From: a bacterium ADurb.Bin236
GTDB taxonomy: Bacteria > UBP15 > UBA6099
Assembly: GCA_002069885.1 (NCBI GenBank)
Contig: MWCD01000008.1
Coordinates: 1-64,000 of the forward strand
Direction: 5' to 3'
Length of the DNA: 64,000 bases
Shown here one piece after another: positions 51,716 to 61,750 of this stretch. A model generated the notes under the pieces. That model was not told where the DNA came from. It saw only the letters and a list, made by a program, of their open reading frames with translations, and ran no database searches. Each line of letters starts with the position of its first letter. The stretch's first letter is position 1. The position numbers and the translations under genes are program-made.

Positions 51716-52597
51716 ATGGACGGCCTTTACAGAAAACTTTTATTAAGAGAGGGAGAGAAGTTCCGGCCCTCGCTCGAAAACAAGGTGGCGCATCAGCACG
51801 AGCGTGAAATCTCCCTGCTCACCGTCTGGATGGACAGGGAAAGGAACGCCAACATATTCAGGATTGTAAATGAGGAGATTGAAAGGCTCAGGACGGCAGG
51901 AACAAAAGAAATCCGGATTCTGGACATCGGTTGCGCGTACGGAAACCATATCTTCATGCTGAACGCCCGCTACGGCGGCGGGCGCGACATCCGCTTCGCC
52001 GGAATCGACATAGACCCAAAGGCTTTGGAATTCGCAAAGGCTTTCAGCGAAGCGATACCGGGATACGACAACTGCGAATTTTCAGAGGGCGACGTCGACG
52101 CCGGGCTGGTATTCGAGGACGGCTCTTTCCACATCATTCTCTGCTCGGATGTTCTCGAACACAGCCAAGACCTCGCCGCAGCTTTGAGAGAGACCGCGCG
52201 GACGCTGAAACCCGGCGGAAAAGTCGTGTTCACTTCTCCACTGAAAAACAGCCTTTTCAAGACGGCCTCAAAAATCCTGAGCGCCGTTTCGTTCGGAAAA
52301 CTTGAGAAAAAGTATTACGACGGCGGCACAAAGCCGGGCATCGGCAAGACCGACAAGCCGGAACACGGTTACGGCCACATATCCGAAATGAACCTGAAAG
52401 GATACCTTAAGGCGGGCGCGGAAGCGGGCCTAGCTCCGGCAGAGATTATCCCGGCGTCTGTCTTCAGCGGCAGCATGTTTTTCGACAGGCATCCGATTCT
52501 GCTCGCCTGCCTCGTGTTCATCGAAGCGCTTCACAGAACGTTCAGACTCGTCTCATGGGCTCACGGCGTCCAGATCGTTTTCGTAAAAAAGGATTAG
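51716..52597 (+). CDS. Class I SAM-dependent methyltransferase
   Basis: A 293-residue enzyme. Motif I is ILDIGCAYGNHIFML at about residue 66, with AGIDIDPKAL and HIILCSDVLEH further on. The C-terminal ~80 residues form a lid typical of UbiE/lipid or sugar methyltransferases (KPEHGYGHISEMNLKGYL), ending in a hydrophobic helix. The open frame extends to 51539, but the ATG at 51716 lies after the likely promoter. It is adjacent to the radical SAM gene in divergent orientation and may modify the same product. Confidence 0.82.
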   Translation: MDGLYRKLLLREGEKFRPSLENKVAHQHEREISLLTVWMDRERNANIFRIVNEEIERLRTAGTKEIRILDIGCAYGNHIFMLNARYGGGRDIRFAGIDIDPKALEFAKAFSEAIPGYDNCEFSEGDVDAGLVFEDGSFHIILCSDVLEHSQDLAAALRETARTLKPGGKVVFTSPLKNSLFKTASKILSAVSFGKLEKKYYDGGTKPGIGKTDKPEHGYGHISEMNLKGYLKAGAEAGLAPAEIIPASVFSGSMFFDRHPILLACLVFIEALHRTFRLVSWAHGVQIVFVKKD

Positions 52598-52764
52598 AAC
52601 GGCTGCTTGCTTTAGTAATACTACCGCATAAATCATAATATTTTTATAAGAAGCTGTAAGCCTGATTCGCCGACAGCGCTCGCAGATTCAAAATCATTGT
52701 TTTATGGCAACACAAATGAGTCGTTAGCATAAAAAACGATAATCAAGCCTTGCTATATTATGGA

Positions 52765-53925
52765 TTACCTGCGTTTGCCGAGGGCGATCGCTTCGTCATA
52801 AACGGAGGCGAGGAGAAATGAAAGAGAGCGTTCATCGAAGTTGACGACGCGGGCGCGGGCGCCGCGCACCAAACGCTCACGCAACGAAAGGTCGGCTTCG
52901 ATATCGAGCAGTCGCTCGGCCAATCCCTGCGCATCGCCCGGCGCGAAGAACAGGCCGCTGTCGTTGTCGGAAATAATTTCGAGCGGGCCGCCCGCGCCGG
53001 CGGCGACGCAAGGCAGCCCCGCAGCCATAGCTTCCAGCAGGGCTATTCCGAACGGCTCGGCGCGGGAGCACAACACAAAAGCGTCCGACGCGGCCAGCAG
53101 TTCTCCGGGGTTGTCGACATATCCGGCGAGCGTCACGCTAGCTGAAACGTTCAGGGCGGCGGCGGCGGACGGCAGCGACTCTCTCAACGGGCCTTCGCCC
53201 GCGACGATGAAGTGGAAGCGTCCCGGGAGCGCGCGGTCGAGGACGGCTGCGGTTTCGAGAAGCGTGTCCAGCCCTTTCTCCGGCGCCAGACGCGAGAGCG
53301 TGGAGACAAGGAACCTTCCGGGAGGGACGCCGAACCTGTCGCGTATCCGCTCCGAGTCTTCGGGCATAAGCTCCTCTTTGAAAGGCCCTCTCAGGATGTC
53401 TATTCCGTTCGGGATGACAACACCCCGCTCTCCGAGCGCGCCTTCGCGCAGTTCTATAGCGGAGCGAACGGCTTCGGAGACGAATATGACGCGCGCGAAC
53501 CTCTTGTTCATGCGGGCATATATCCGGGCGTAAAGCCTTTTAAGGGCGGGGTTGGATATTGTCGCGTATCTATCCTCGATGAAGTGGCGGGTGGCGACGA
53601 CTGGCGGGTTGCCGGAAAGCCGCGCCGCCGCAAGAGACAGAAACGCGCTTATTCCGAGATGGGCATGGACGAGCGCGACATTTTCGGTCGCAATGATGTT
53701 TCTCAGGGCGGCGACGGACGAAGTGTCTCTGAGGTTGGCGAGAGGCACAGGGAAGTGGGGTATTCTTTCGGCCCTGAGAGCTTCAGTAAAACGTCCTCGC
53801 GGAGGCGAGGCGACCAGAGGCTTATGGCGGGCTGGGTCCAGACGTCGCGCGGCGCTGAGAATGTTTCTCTGCGTGCCGTAAAGGTCTGAATCGCAGACGA
53901 CGTAGAGAACGGCGGCTGGGGCCAC
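52765..53925 (-). CDS. GT4-family glycosyltransferase
   Basis: A 386-residue GT-B transferase. The donor-site motifs RLAPEKGLDTLL and EPFGIALLEAMAAGLPCV are clear. It transfers a nucleotide-sugar residue onto a lipid-linked glycan in the cytoplasm. The start is GTG, three bases after the O-antigen ligase gene's stop. It is the last gene of the co-directional run that begins at 60729. Confidence 0.92.
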   Translation of the reverse strand: MAPAAVLYVVCDSDLYGTQRNILSAARRLDPARHKPLVASPPRGRFTEALRAERIPHFPVPLANLRDTSSVAALRNIIATENVALVHAHLGISAFLSLAAARLSGNPPVVATRHFIEDRYATISNPALKRLYARIYARMNKRFARVIFVSEAVRSAIELREGALGERGVVIPNGIDILRGPFKEELMPEDSERIRDRFGVPPGRFLVSTLSRLAPEKGLDTLLETAAVLDRALPGRFHFIVAGEGPLRESLPSAAAALNVSASVTLAGYVDNPGELLAASDAFVLCSRAEPFGIALLEAMAAGLPCVAAGAGGPLEIISDNDSGLFFAPGDAQGLAERLLDIEADLSLRERLVRGARARVVNFDERSLSFLLASVYDEAIALGKRR

Positions 53926-53928
53926 GGG

Positions 53929-55359
53929 TCAGATTCCCATTTCTATGTGGTGTCGCTTCAGGTCGAGAGATGAAAGCATTCCCGCCCATTCAGTTTCCGC
54001 CGGCGTGTTGTCCTCTATATAGGTCGCAGCCGGAAAAAGCGCCAGAAATATGGCAAACGGAATGCCAAGCCCGCGAATAAGCTGATACGCGAACATATTC
54101 ACAGTCGCAAACGCCACGACGGCTGCGAACAGCGCTATGTAAAAGGAGTAAAAGAAAGGATCTGTCGTGCGGCCGATGCGGCGGACGATATTTACGAAGA
54201 AAGACACGAAGATCGCGCACAGCGCAATCATAGCCGGAACGCCCCTCTCGCTGCCGATGTGAAGGAAAAGATTGTGAATCTCGCTGTTGTGAGGCTCGTT
54301 GTAGACCAGAGTGACATATTCTAGATTGCTGCCGAGTCCAACGCCGAGCAGAGGATACGTGGAGATGGTGTCCGTTGCGATTTCATACTGGCGGAGGCGG
54401 CTAAGAGAAGCCTCGTCAGCCACGCGCGGAGCCGAATAAAGCCTTCCTATGTAACGGGGAGGCGCGGCTACTGCAAGAACCGTTATCGCCACGACTATGA
54501 GCGCGAACGCTCTGATGAACTGTATCATCCCTCTTATCTGCGCGGACAATACTATGCCTAATATTGTGGCAATCCACGCTCCGCGCGAGAATGTCATCAA
54601 AAGCGCGGCGGTGTTCAATATGATTATCGCATAGTAGAAATATTTCGTTTTGAGGTCTTTCTGGGCCAAAGCCAGATTGAAAGTGAAGACCAAGTTCATC
54701 GCCAGATATGAGCCGGTGGCGTTGAAATGCCCCAGAGCGCCGAATATCCTCGTGTCGCCGCCGCCGAGTTGGAAATACTGAAGTATCCCTTGTATCGACA
54801 CGAGAGCGCTGACAATCACTATCGCGTAAATAATCGCGTCAAGCACGCCCCGTTTGTAAACCGCGACGACAATCAGAAAATAAGCAAAGACGAAGAATTC
54901 CAGAGTCTGCGCCAGATTTGCGAACCCACTAGACATGTCTCTGCTGTTTATCATGGACAACACGGTGAGAGCGACAAAAATGAAAATTATTCTGTTCAGG
55001 TGGGTAGAAGGAACGCCGCGCTCCCGCCGGAGGTTTGAACGGACGAACATAAGAAAAACAAGAATCACCAAATACATATCGGACAGAGTGAAAAAGAACT
55101 TCAAGCCCGGCAAGGTATAGCCGGCAAGCGGGGCTAAGAAAATCAGAATTAGGACCGCCAACTCGAAATTTAGGATGGCGATAAGTGTTAGAATAGCGCC
55201 GCCGGCGTAATATGAGCCGACGACGAATTTTGAAACTTTCAGGCTCGTTTCCGGATCTATAAATCCGAACAAAGAATTGAGGACTACTGAGGCTACGATA
55301 ATCGCGGCCAAGATGAACGCGTGCCTAGGGGAAACCATGTCGCGCGACTGAGCGTTCAT
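53929..55359 (-). CDS. O-antigen ligase/polymerase (WaaL/Wzy family)
   Basis: A 476-residue membrane protein with about 12 helices. The large periplasmic loop contains the family pattern YPLLGVGLGSNLEY and EPHNSEIHNLFLHIGSERG, where conserved Arg/His residues bind the lipid-linked glycan. It ligates or polymerises polysaccharide units at the outer face of the inner membrane. It lies three bases after parB and three before the GT4 gene. Confidence 0.88.
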   Translation of the reverse strand: MNAQSRDMVSPRHAFILAAIIVASVVLNSLFGFIDPETSLKVSKFVVGSYYAGGAILTLIAILNFELAVLILIFLAPLAGYTLPGLKFFFTLSDMYLVILVFLMFVRSNLRRERGVPSTHLNRIIFIFVALTVLSMINSRDMSSGFANLAQTLEFFVFAYFLIVVAVYKRGVLDAIIYAIVIVSALVSIQGILQYFQLGGGDTRIFGALGHFNATGSYLAMNLVFTFNLALAQKDLKTKYFYYAIIILNTAALLMTFSRGAWIATILGIVLSAQIRGMIQFIRAFALIVVAITVLAVAAPPRYIGRLYSAPRVADEASLSRLRQYEIATDTISTYPLLGVGLGSNLEYVTLVYNEPHNSEIHNLFLHIGSERGVPAMIALCAIFVSFFVNIVRRIGRTTDPFFYSFYIALFAAVVAFATVNMFAYQLIRGLGIPFAIFLALFPAATYIEDNTPAETEWAGMLSSLDLKRHHIEMGI

Positions 55360-55362
55360 CTA

Positions 55363-56244
55363 TTATTCGCCTGTAGCCTCCGAGCGGGGCTGAGGGCCTG
55401 ACTCTTCGCGCTCCAGAGGAAAAGACAGCCTGACATTAACGGATTTGCCTGTGACAAGCTCGCTGACTTCCACTCTCACGCCCGCTGCGCGGAACTCGCC
55501 CACCAACTGCCTTATCATATCGACGCAGGCAGCGGCCCTGCCCAAACTCTCTTTGGAGTATCTGTAGGTTTTTCCGTGCGGCTTCTCGAAGCCGCGTTTG
55601 GCCTTCATATATTCTGGCAGGGAGCTTACCAGTTCGCGAGTCTGCTCCACCGTCAATTTTTCCCGGTAAATCTTTTCGAGGGCCTCCATCTGTTTTTTCT
55701 CTCCGACTATCTCGGAGAGGAGCCTCGCGTGTTCGACAGTGATAAGTTTGGAGACGACCGCTTTTTTTACGACTTGGGGAAGCTTGAGCATCCAAAGCTT
55801 GGCTTTGACCGAATCGACGTCGCGGCCGATGCGTTCGGCGACGGCCTTGATGTCTCCGCCCGCCGCGGCCATCTTGCCGACCGCCTCGGCAGTCTCGACG
55901 TCGTCGAGCTGCTCGCGCTGGAGGTTCTCTATGAAGGCAATCTCGATCATGTCCTGATCGTCGAGCTGCCTGACAATCGCGGGGATTGTTTTAAGGCCTA
56001 TAAGCTTGCAGGCGCGAAGCCTGCGCTCTCCGGCGACAAGCTCGTATCCGCCGCCGAACTTGCGCGCTATCACCGGCTGCAACACGCCCTGTTCCCGGAT
56101 GGACTTGGCAAGCTCGTCTAGCTTGTCGGGGTCGAACGTTCTTCTAGGCTGATACGGGTTGACCGAAATCTCGTCGACAGGCAACTCGACGACGGATTTC
56201 TTTCCCTCTTTTTCGATGATTCCTCTTACGAACCGCTCAAGCAT
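55363..56244 (-). CDS. ParB/Spo0J-family protein
   Basis: A 293-residue ParB: the N-terminal ParB/sulfiredoxin-like domain has NPYQPRRTFD, GERRLRACK and ENLQREQLD; the central helix-turn-helix (DIKAVAERIGRDVDSVKAKL) should bind parS. GERR is the CTP-contacting box in this family. The C-terminal part is divergent. No ParA gene lies next to it and I saw no canonical parS palindrome in the window. It sits three bases before the O-antigen ligase gene and 18 after the Wzc-like kinase gene, whose P-loop domain is of the ParA/MinD type. Confidence 0.9.
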   Translation of the reverse strand: MLERFVRGIIEKEGKKSVVELPVDEISVNPYQPRRTFDPDKLDELAKSIREQGVLQPVIARKFGGGYELVAGERRLRACKLIGLKTIPAIVRQLDDQDMIEIAFIENLQREQLDDVETAEAVGKMAAAGGDIKAVAERIGRDVDSVKAKLWMLKLPQVVKKAVVSKLITVEHARLLSEIVGEKKQMEALEKIYREKLTVEQTRELVSSLPEYMKAKRGFEKPHGKTYRYSKESLGRAAACVDMIRQLVGEFRAAGVRVEVSELVTGKSVNVRLSFPLEREESGPQPRSEATGE

Positions 56245-56262
56245 CGGCGCCGCCTTTTCCCT

Positions 56263-58428
56263 CTAGCGTTTGAGCTTCACTCTCTTCTGCCTCTGCCGGC
56301 TGCCGTAGCCGTAGCCGCCGTAATAGTAATAGTAATAATAATCCGGGCTTGAGGCTTCAATGTTGTTGAGGGCCACGCCGATTATGGGAGTCTTCGTGCT
56401 CTCTATCATGTATTTGACCTGAACCGCTTCGTCCCGGTTGATTCGTCCGGAGTTAATGACAAGCAGCACGCCGTCGAGCATCTGCGCCATGACCACCGAG
56501 TCGATGACGTGTATTGAGGGCGGGCTGTCGAACAGCACGATGTCGGCCTTTCTTTCGACGCACCTAAGGAACTGAAGCATGCGCTCGGAGCGCAGCAGCT
56601 CTATCGAATTTGCGGGCAGCGGGCCGGAAGGTATCATGCTCAGGCCTTTGATGCCCACCGGCTGGATCAATCGGTCGACCACAACATCCATGAACGACTC
56701 TTTGGGGAGCCTTCCGCTCACGGACAGGTCGCTGACGGCTATCTCCGCTTCCAGTTCTCCTGTGAGTATCGAGCTTAATCCGAGCGAATTGTCGACCCCG
56801 AACATCCTGTGGAGCATGGGGCGGCGCAGGTCGGTGTCGATCATAAGCACTTTCGTGCCTTCCTGCGCCATCGATATGGCCAAGTTGGCCATTGTCGTGG
56901 ATTTCCCCTCGTCCGATTTCGAGCTTGTCACCAGCAGGGTTTTTACAGGCGGGTCCAAGCAGAACAACTGGGTGAAGAAGCTAAGCCGCCTGTATGCCTC
57001 GGCTATGGGCGACTTCAACGGCACGTCGGTGATGAGCTTGTTTATGGTTTCCGCGCTGTAAGGTATCGAGCCTAGCACGGGCAGGTTCAGATAGGTCTTG
57101 ACGTCGTCGCTTGTGCGGACGGTCTCTTCCATCTCTTCGAGGATGAAGGCAAGCCCGATGCCTGACAGCAGGCCGAACATGAGAGCCACCGCCATGTTCT
57201 TGGCCCTGTTCGGCCTAATCGGCCTATTGGGCGTTTCGGCTTCGTCGAACACTCTCACTTTTACGTCTTTGCGGACTTCTTCGATCATTATCCTCTGATG
57301 CTGTTCGTACAGCATCATGAACAACTCCTCGGCTATCTGTTTTTCCCTGATGAGCCGGCTCAGTTCATACTGCAACTGCGGGTAGTCAAGCTGCTCGGCT
57401 TTCAGCTTGTTTATGTTGGATTCGAGGTTGGCGGATCTAACTCTCGCCAACTGCATCCGGGAGTTCAACTCCTCTAGGGCTTCCTGCTCCTTGACGTATT
57501 TCGATGGCGATATGACCCTGTTGTTTATAAGGTCGGCCGCGTGCTTGTCCAGTTGTTTTTCGAGCACCGCGATTCTGTCGTCAATCTCTTTTATGGCGGG
57601 ATGTTCCGGTTTGTACTTCTTAAGTTTCGATTCCTTCTCCATTTTGAGGTTCATCAGCATTGAGGTGACGCTTGTCGAGTCGCCGGAAGTGAACTGGGTC
57701 GTTTCGGCGAGCGATTCCACATTCTGCGCCACCAGCAGAGTCTTGTCCCTCAAGGCGGATCTCACGCCTGCGGATTGGGTCTCGAGAAGCCTGACCTCTA
57801 TGTCCGCCATGATTTTCTCCGTCTCGAAATCGGCTATATTCTTGTTTTTCTGAATCGCCGTTTCGTCGAGCATGACGACGCCGTTCTGCAGGTTGAAATC
57901 AAAGATGTTCTTTTCTTTCTCTTCTAGGCTTTCGCGCGCGTGGTCCAGTTGCTGTTTGATAAATTCGAGGGTCTCGCGGTAAGACTTTTCGGAGAGGTCT
58001 TTGCTGAAGTCCTCGAAAGCGCGGGCGTATGCGTTGGCGACGCTCGAGCATTCTGCGGGGTTTCCGCCCTCTATCGTCACGTAGATTATTCCGGTGTCCT
58101 CGTCGCTCTTGTCCATCACCCTGTTGACAAGCTCTATGGCTTTTTCCGGGGGCCAGTTGAGCTTCTCGGCGGCGCGCTCTGCCACCGCCCTGCTCTTGAG
58201 CAGTTTGCGCTGCGTCTCGACGCTCATCGGAGACTGCATGTTGGGCGTCGGCGACGTTATGAGAAGCACCCTGCTAGGCTGGTCTACGAGTATTCTGGCG
58301 GTGGCGCTGTACACGGGTTTCAGGTAAATGAAAGTGTACAGAAAGCCGATCAAAGCCACGCCGATGACGCACAGGAAGACGATGAATTTCCGCTTCCAAA
58401 TAATCGCCCAGTAATCTCTTATCTCCAA
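56263..58428 (-). CDS. Wzc-like polysaccharide co-polymerase / tyrosine autokinase
   Basis: A 721-residue inner-membrane protein. Two helices (about residues 14-34 and 420-440) flank a coiled-coil periplasmic domain. The C-terminal BY-kinase has Walker A SSKSDEGKSTT, Walker A' LMIDTDLRRP and Walker B IVLFDSPP. The tail after SPD is seven Tyr in a row followed by GGYGYG and a basic end; these are the autophosphorylation sites. It controls chain length and export of an exopolysaccharide. Start is TTG with GGGAGG upstream. No Wza-type exporter gene is in the window. Confidence 0.93.
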   Translation of the reverse strand: MEIRDYWAIIWKRKFIVFLCVIGVALIGFLYTFIYLKPVYSATARILVDQPSRVLLITSPTPNMQSPMSVETQRKLLKSRAVAERAAEKLNWPPEKAIELVNRVMDKSDEDTGIIYVTIEGGNPAECSSVANAYARAFEDFSKDLSEKSYRETLEFIKQQLDHARESLEEKEKNIFDFNLQNGVVMLDETAIQKNKNIADFETEKIMADIEVRLLETQSAGVRSALRDKTLLVAQNVESLAETTQFTSGDSTSVTSMLMNLKMEKESKLKKYKPEHPAIKEIDDRIAVLEKQLDKHAADLINNRVISPSKYVKEQEALEELNSRMQLARVRSANLESNINKLKAEQLDYPQLQYELSRLIREKQIAEELFMMLYEQHQRIMIEEVRKDVKVRVFDEAETPNRPIRPNRAKNMAVALMFGLLSGIGLAFILEEMEETVRTSDDVKTYLNLPVLGSIPYSAETINKLITDVPLKSPIAEAYRRLSFFTQLFCLDPPVKTLLVTSSKSDEGKSTTMANLAISMAQEGTKVLMIDTDLRRPMLHRMFGVDNSLGLSSILTGELEAEIAVSDLSVSGRLPKESFMDVVVDRLIQPVGIKGLSMIPSGPLPANSIELLRSERMLQFLRCVERKADIVLFDSPPSIHVIDSVVMAQMLDGVLLVINSGRINRDEAVQVKYMIESTKTPIIGVALNNIEASSPDYYYYYYYGGYGYGSRQRQKRVKLKR

Positions 58429-58471
58429 AACGTTCCTCCCGCCGTCTCTCGGGCTGTCTTATGCGGATGTC

Positions 58472-59806
<1,335 letters not shown>

Positions 59807-59811
59807 TTATT

Positions 59812-60729
59812 TCATTTCCATCCTAGCGGGGAAAACCTCACGGCTTCGCCCACCGACGCCGCTCTCGCGGCTACATCAGATATGTTCAATGTCCTGAATC
59901 TGTCAATGCTGAAATCCTCGCAACAGTAGGAAGCGGTGGCTGTTCCGGCGACCATCGCCTGCCGGAGAGTCTCTTCGTCCGCCGTGCCGCGCGAGGCCAC
60001 GTAGCCTATGAAGCCGCCAGCGAACGAGTCCCCGGCTCCCGTCGGGTCCTTCAATTTCTCCAGCGGGTATCCCGGAAGAGCGAAGTGGCTGCTTTTTGTG
60101 AACATCATCGCGCCGTGCTCGCCTTTTTTCACCACCACAATCCGGGGGCCCATCTCCAGAGCGGCGGCAGCCGCCGCCCTTAGGTTTCCGAATCCGGTGA
60201 GCATCCTCGCCTCTTCGTCGTTGAGCATCACCGCGTCCACCCGCTTCAGCGCTCTGTCCAGTTCCGCCCTGTATCCTTCTATCCAGAAATTCATCGTGTC
60301 CAGTATAGTGAACTCCAGCGAACCGCACTGGTCCAGAACTTTGTTCTGAAGTCCCGGTTCGATATTCGCCAGAAAAAGATATTTTGTTTTTTTATAATCA
60401 TCCGGCAACTTGGGGTCAAACCTCTCCAGAGCGTTAAGCTCGGTGAAGAGAGTAGTTCTTACGTTGACGTCGGTCTCATAGCGTCCGCCCCACCTGAAAG
60501 TGCCGCCGGGCGCGCGCTCGACCCCGGATGTGTCTATTCCGCGAGACCTCAGAGCCTCCAGATGCTCTTCGGGGAAGTCCTCCCCCACCACGCCCACAAG
60601 CCCCGGACGGGCGAAAAAGCTCGCCGCGCATCCCGCGTACGATCCGGAGCCGCCCAATGCGTCCTTCACGTTCCCGAAGGGCGTCTCCACTGTGTCCAGA
60701 GCCATTGTTCCTACTATCGCTAAATCCAT
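59812..60729 (-). CDS. PfkB-family kinase, possible adenosine kinase
   Basis: A 305-residue kinase. GGSGSYAGCAASFFARPGL near the N-terminus and DPTGAGDSFAGGF near residue 235 (catalytic Asp) define the ribokinase/PfkB family. Position before ahcY suggests it phosphorylates adenosine released by that enzyme; ribokinase or another sugar kinase activity is equally possible from sequence. It begins the co-directional run down to the GT4 gene. Confidence 0.88.
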   Translation of the reverse strand: MDLAIVGTMALDTVETPFGNVKDALGGSGSYAGCAASFFARPGLVGVVGEDFPEEHLEALRSRGIDTSGVERAPGGTFRWGGRYETDVNVRTTLFTELNALERFDPKLPDDYKKTKYLFLANIEPGLQNKVLDQCGSLEFTILDTMNFWIEGYRAELDRALKRVDAVMLNDEEARMLTGFGNLRAAAAAALEMGPRIVVVKKGEHGAMMFTKSSHFALPGYPLEKLKDPTGAGDSFAGGFIGYVASRGTADEETLRQAMVAGTATASYCCEDFSIDRFRTLNISDVAARAASVGEAVRFSPLGWK

Positions 60730-61088
60730 GAGCCTCTCTATCTATAGTATTCAATTTAATATAGCATCCGACAATTTTCAACAGTTTTTACCAAAAGTGA
60801 TTTTAGCCCATGAATCGGAGATTCCGCCGCGCGAAGCTTCTATCCTAAAAAACATCTTGTTTTCATTGATATTTATAGAAAAGCAATCTAAGTGTTTTTG
60901 TTGAGAGTTTCGCGCCCGCCGCCGCGACTGCAACATTTGTTGCGCCCGCATGAAAAACCATGCGCTACGACCGTGCTGATTATGTCTATTTTGTATTCTT
61001 GAATAGTTTACTCCGCTGCCCTCGGCGCGCTGTGCGGCGCGAGATTGCTTTCATCGTCGATTTTCGCGCGGTTCCCGGCTCCGCCCCT
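60730..61088. other. Intergenic region between divergent genes
   Basis: Two small hairpins are present: GCAACA/TGTTGC (60930-60943) and GCATG/CATGC (60948-60963). No coding sequence with a ribosome site and no clear promoter for the minus-strand run are seen. Confidence 0.45.
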
Positions 61089-61117
61089 TTGCTTGTTTGG
61101 CCCCGCGCGGTTACAAT
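61089..61117 (+). promoter_or_regulatory. Sigma-70 promoter of the rhodanese-like gene
   Basis: TTGCTT (61089-61094) and TACAAT (61112-61117), 17-base spacer. The start of transcription would be about 17 bases before the ATG. Confidence 0.5.
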
Positions 61118-61140
61118 GTGTCAATAACCGGAGGTGGCCG

Positions 61141-61710
61141 ATGAACACAAAGCAGCGCATGACATTGCCGGCTCTGGCGCTGGCATTTCTTCTGACCGCC
61201 GGAGCATTCGCGCCGGGTTGCAGCGGAGGCGCAAAACTTCAGGCTAAAGCTCCCGCCAATTCGGAGTCTGAGCGCAATTCCGGCGATTACGACAAAGATG
61301 CGGACGACAGAAAGCCTAAAGAGGTCGTCGGCCGCGCGGTGTATTCAGTGCGCGCCGAAGAAGTGGAAGGCATGGTCTCCAGAGGCGCGGTGATAATAGA
61401 CATCAGGGACTCGGATGATATTTGGAGCGGCGCGCCTCTCATCCCAGACTCGATAAACATTCCCGACGACGAGCTTGACGAGGCTCTTTCCGACATGGAC
61501 CCGAACGCGGATTACATCGTGGTGTCTGAAAAGGGAGACGAGAGCGTTGCGCCGGCGGCTAGAATGAGGAAAGCGGGCTTCAACTACGTGTTCAATCTTA
61601 AAGGCGGGGCCGTCGCGTACTGGGACCTGCATCCGGCCAACGCGGGAGAGGACGCCGAGGATTCCATCAAACGCTCGATGCCTAAATCATCTGTAAAACG
61701 AGGTTTCTAA
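61141..61710 (+). CDS. Rhodanese-fold lipoprotein lacking the catalytic cysteine
   Basis: A 189-residue exported protein with a hydrophobic leader and lipobox-like AFAPGC. A linker rich in Asp, Glu and Lys precedes a rhodanese domain (RGAVIIDIRDSDDIWSG, IPDSINIPDDEL). The active-site loop reads VVSEKGDES where active rhodaneses have VVYCxxGxRS, so Cys is replaced by Ser and Arg by Glu. Sulphur transfer is therefore unlikely; a binding role is more probable. ATG at 61141 has GGAGGTGG upstream. The phosphatase-family gene follows after 40 bases. Confidence 0.8.
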   Translation: MNTKQRMTLPALALAFLLTAGAFAPGCSGGAKLQAKAPANSESERNSGDYDKDADDRKPKEVVGRAVYSVRAEEVEGMVSRGAVIIDIRDSDDIWSGAPLIPDSINIPDDELDEALSDMDPNADYIVVSEKGDESVAPAARMRKAGFNYVFNLKGGAVAYWDLHPANAGEDAEDSIKRSMPKSSVKRGF

Positions 61711-61750
61711 TAAGCGAAAGGGCCGCTGCGCCACTCTGAACGGGGGAATA

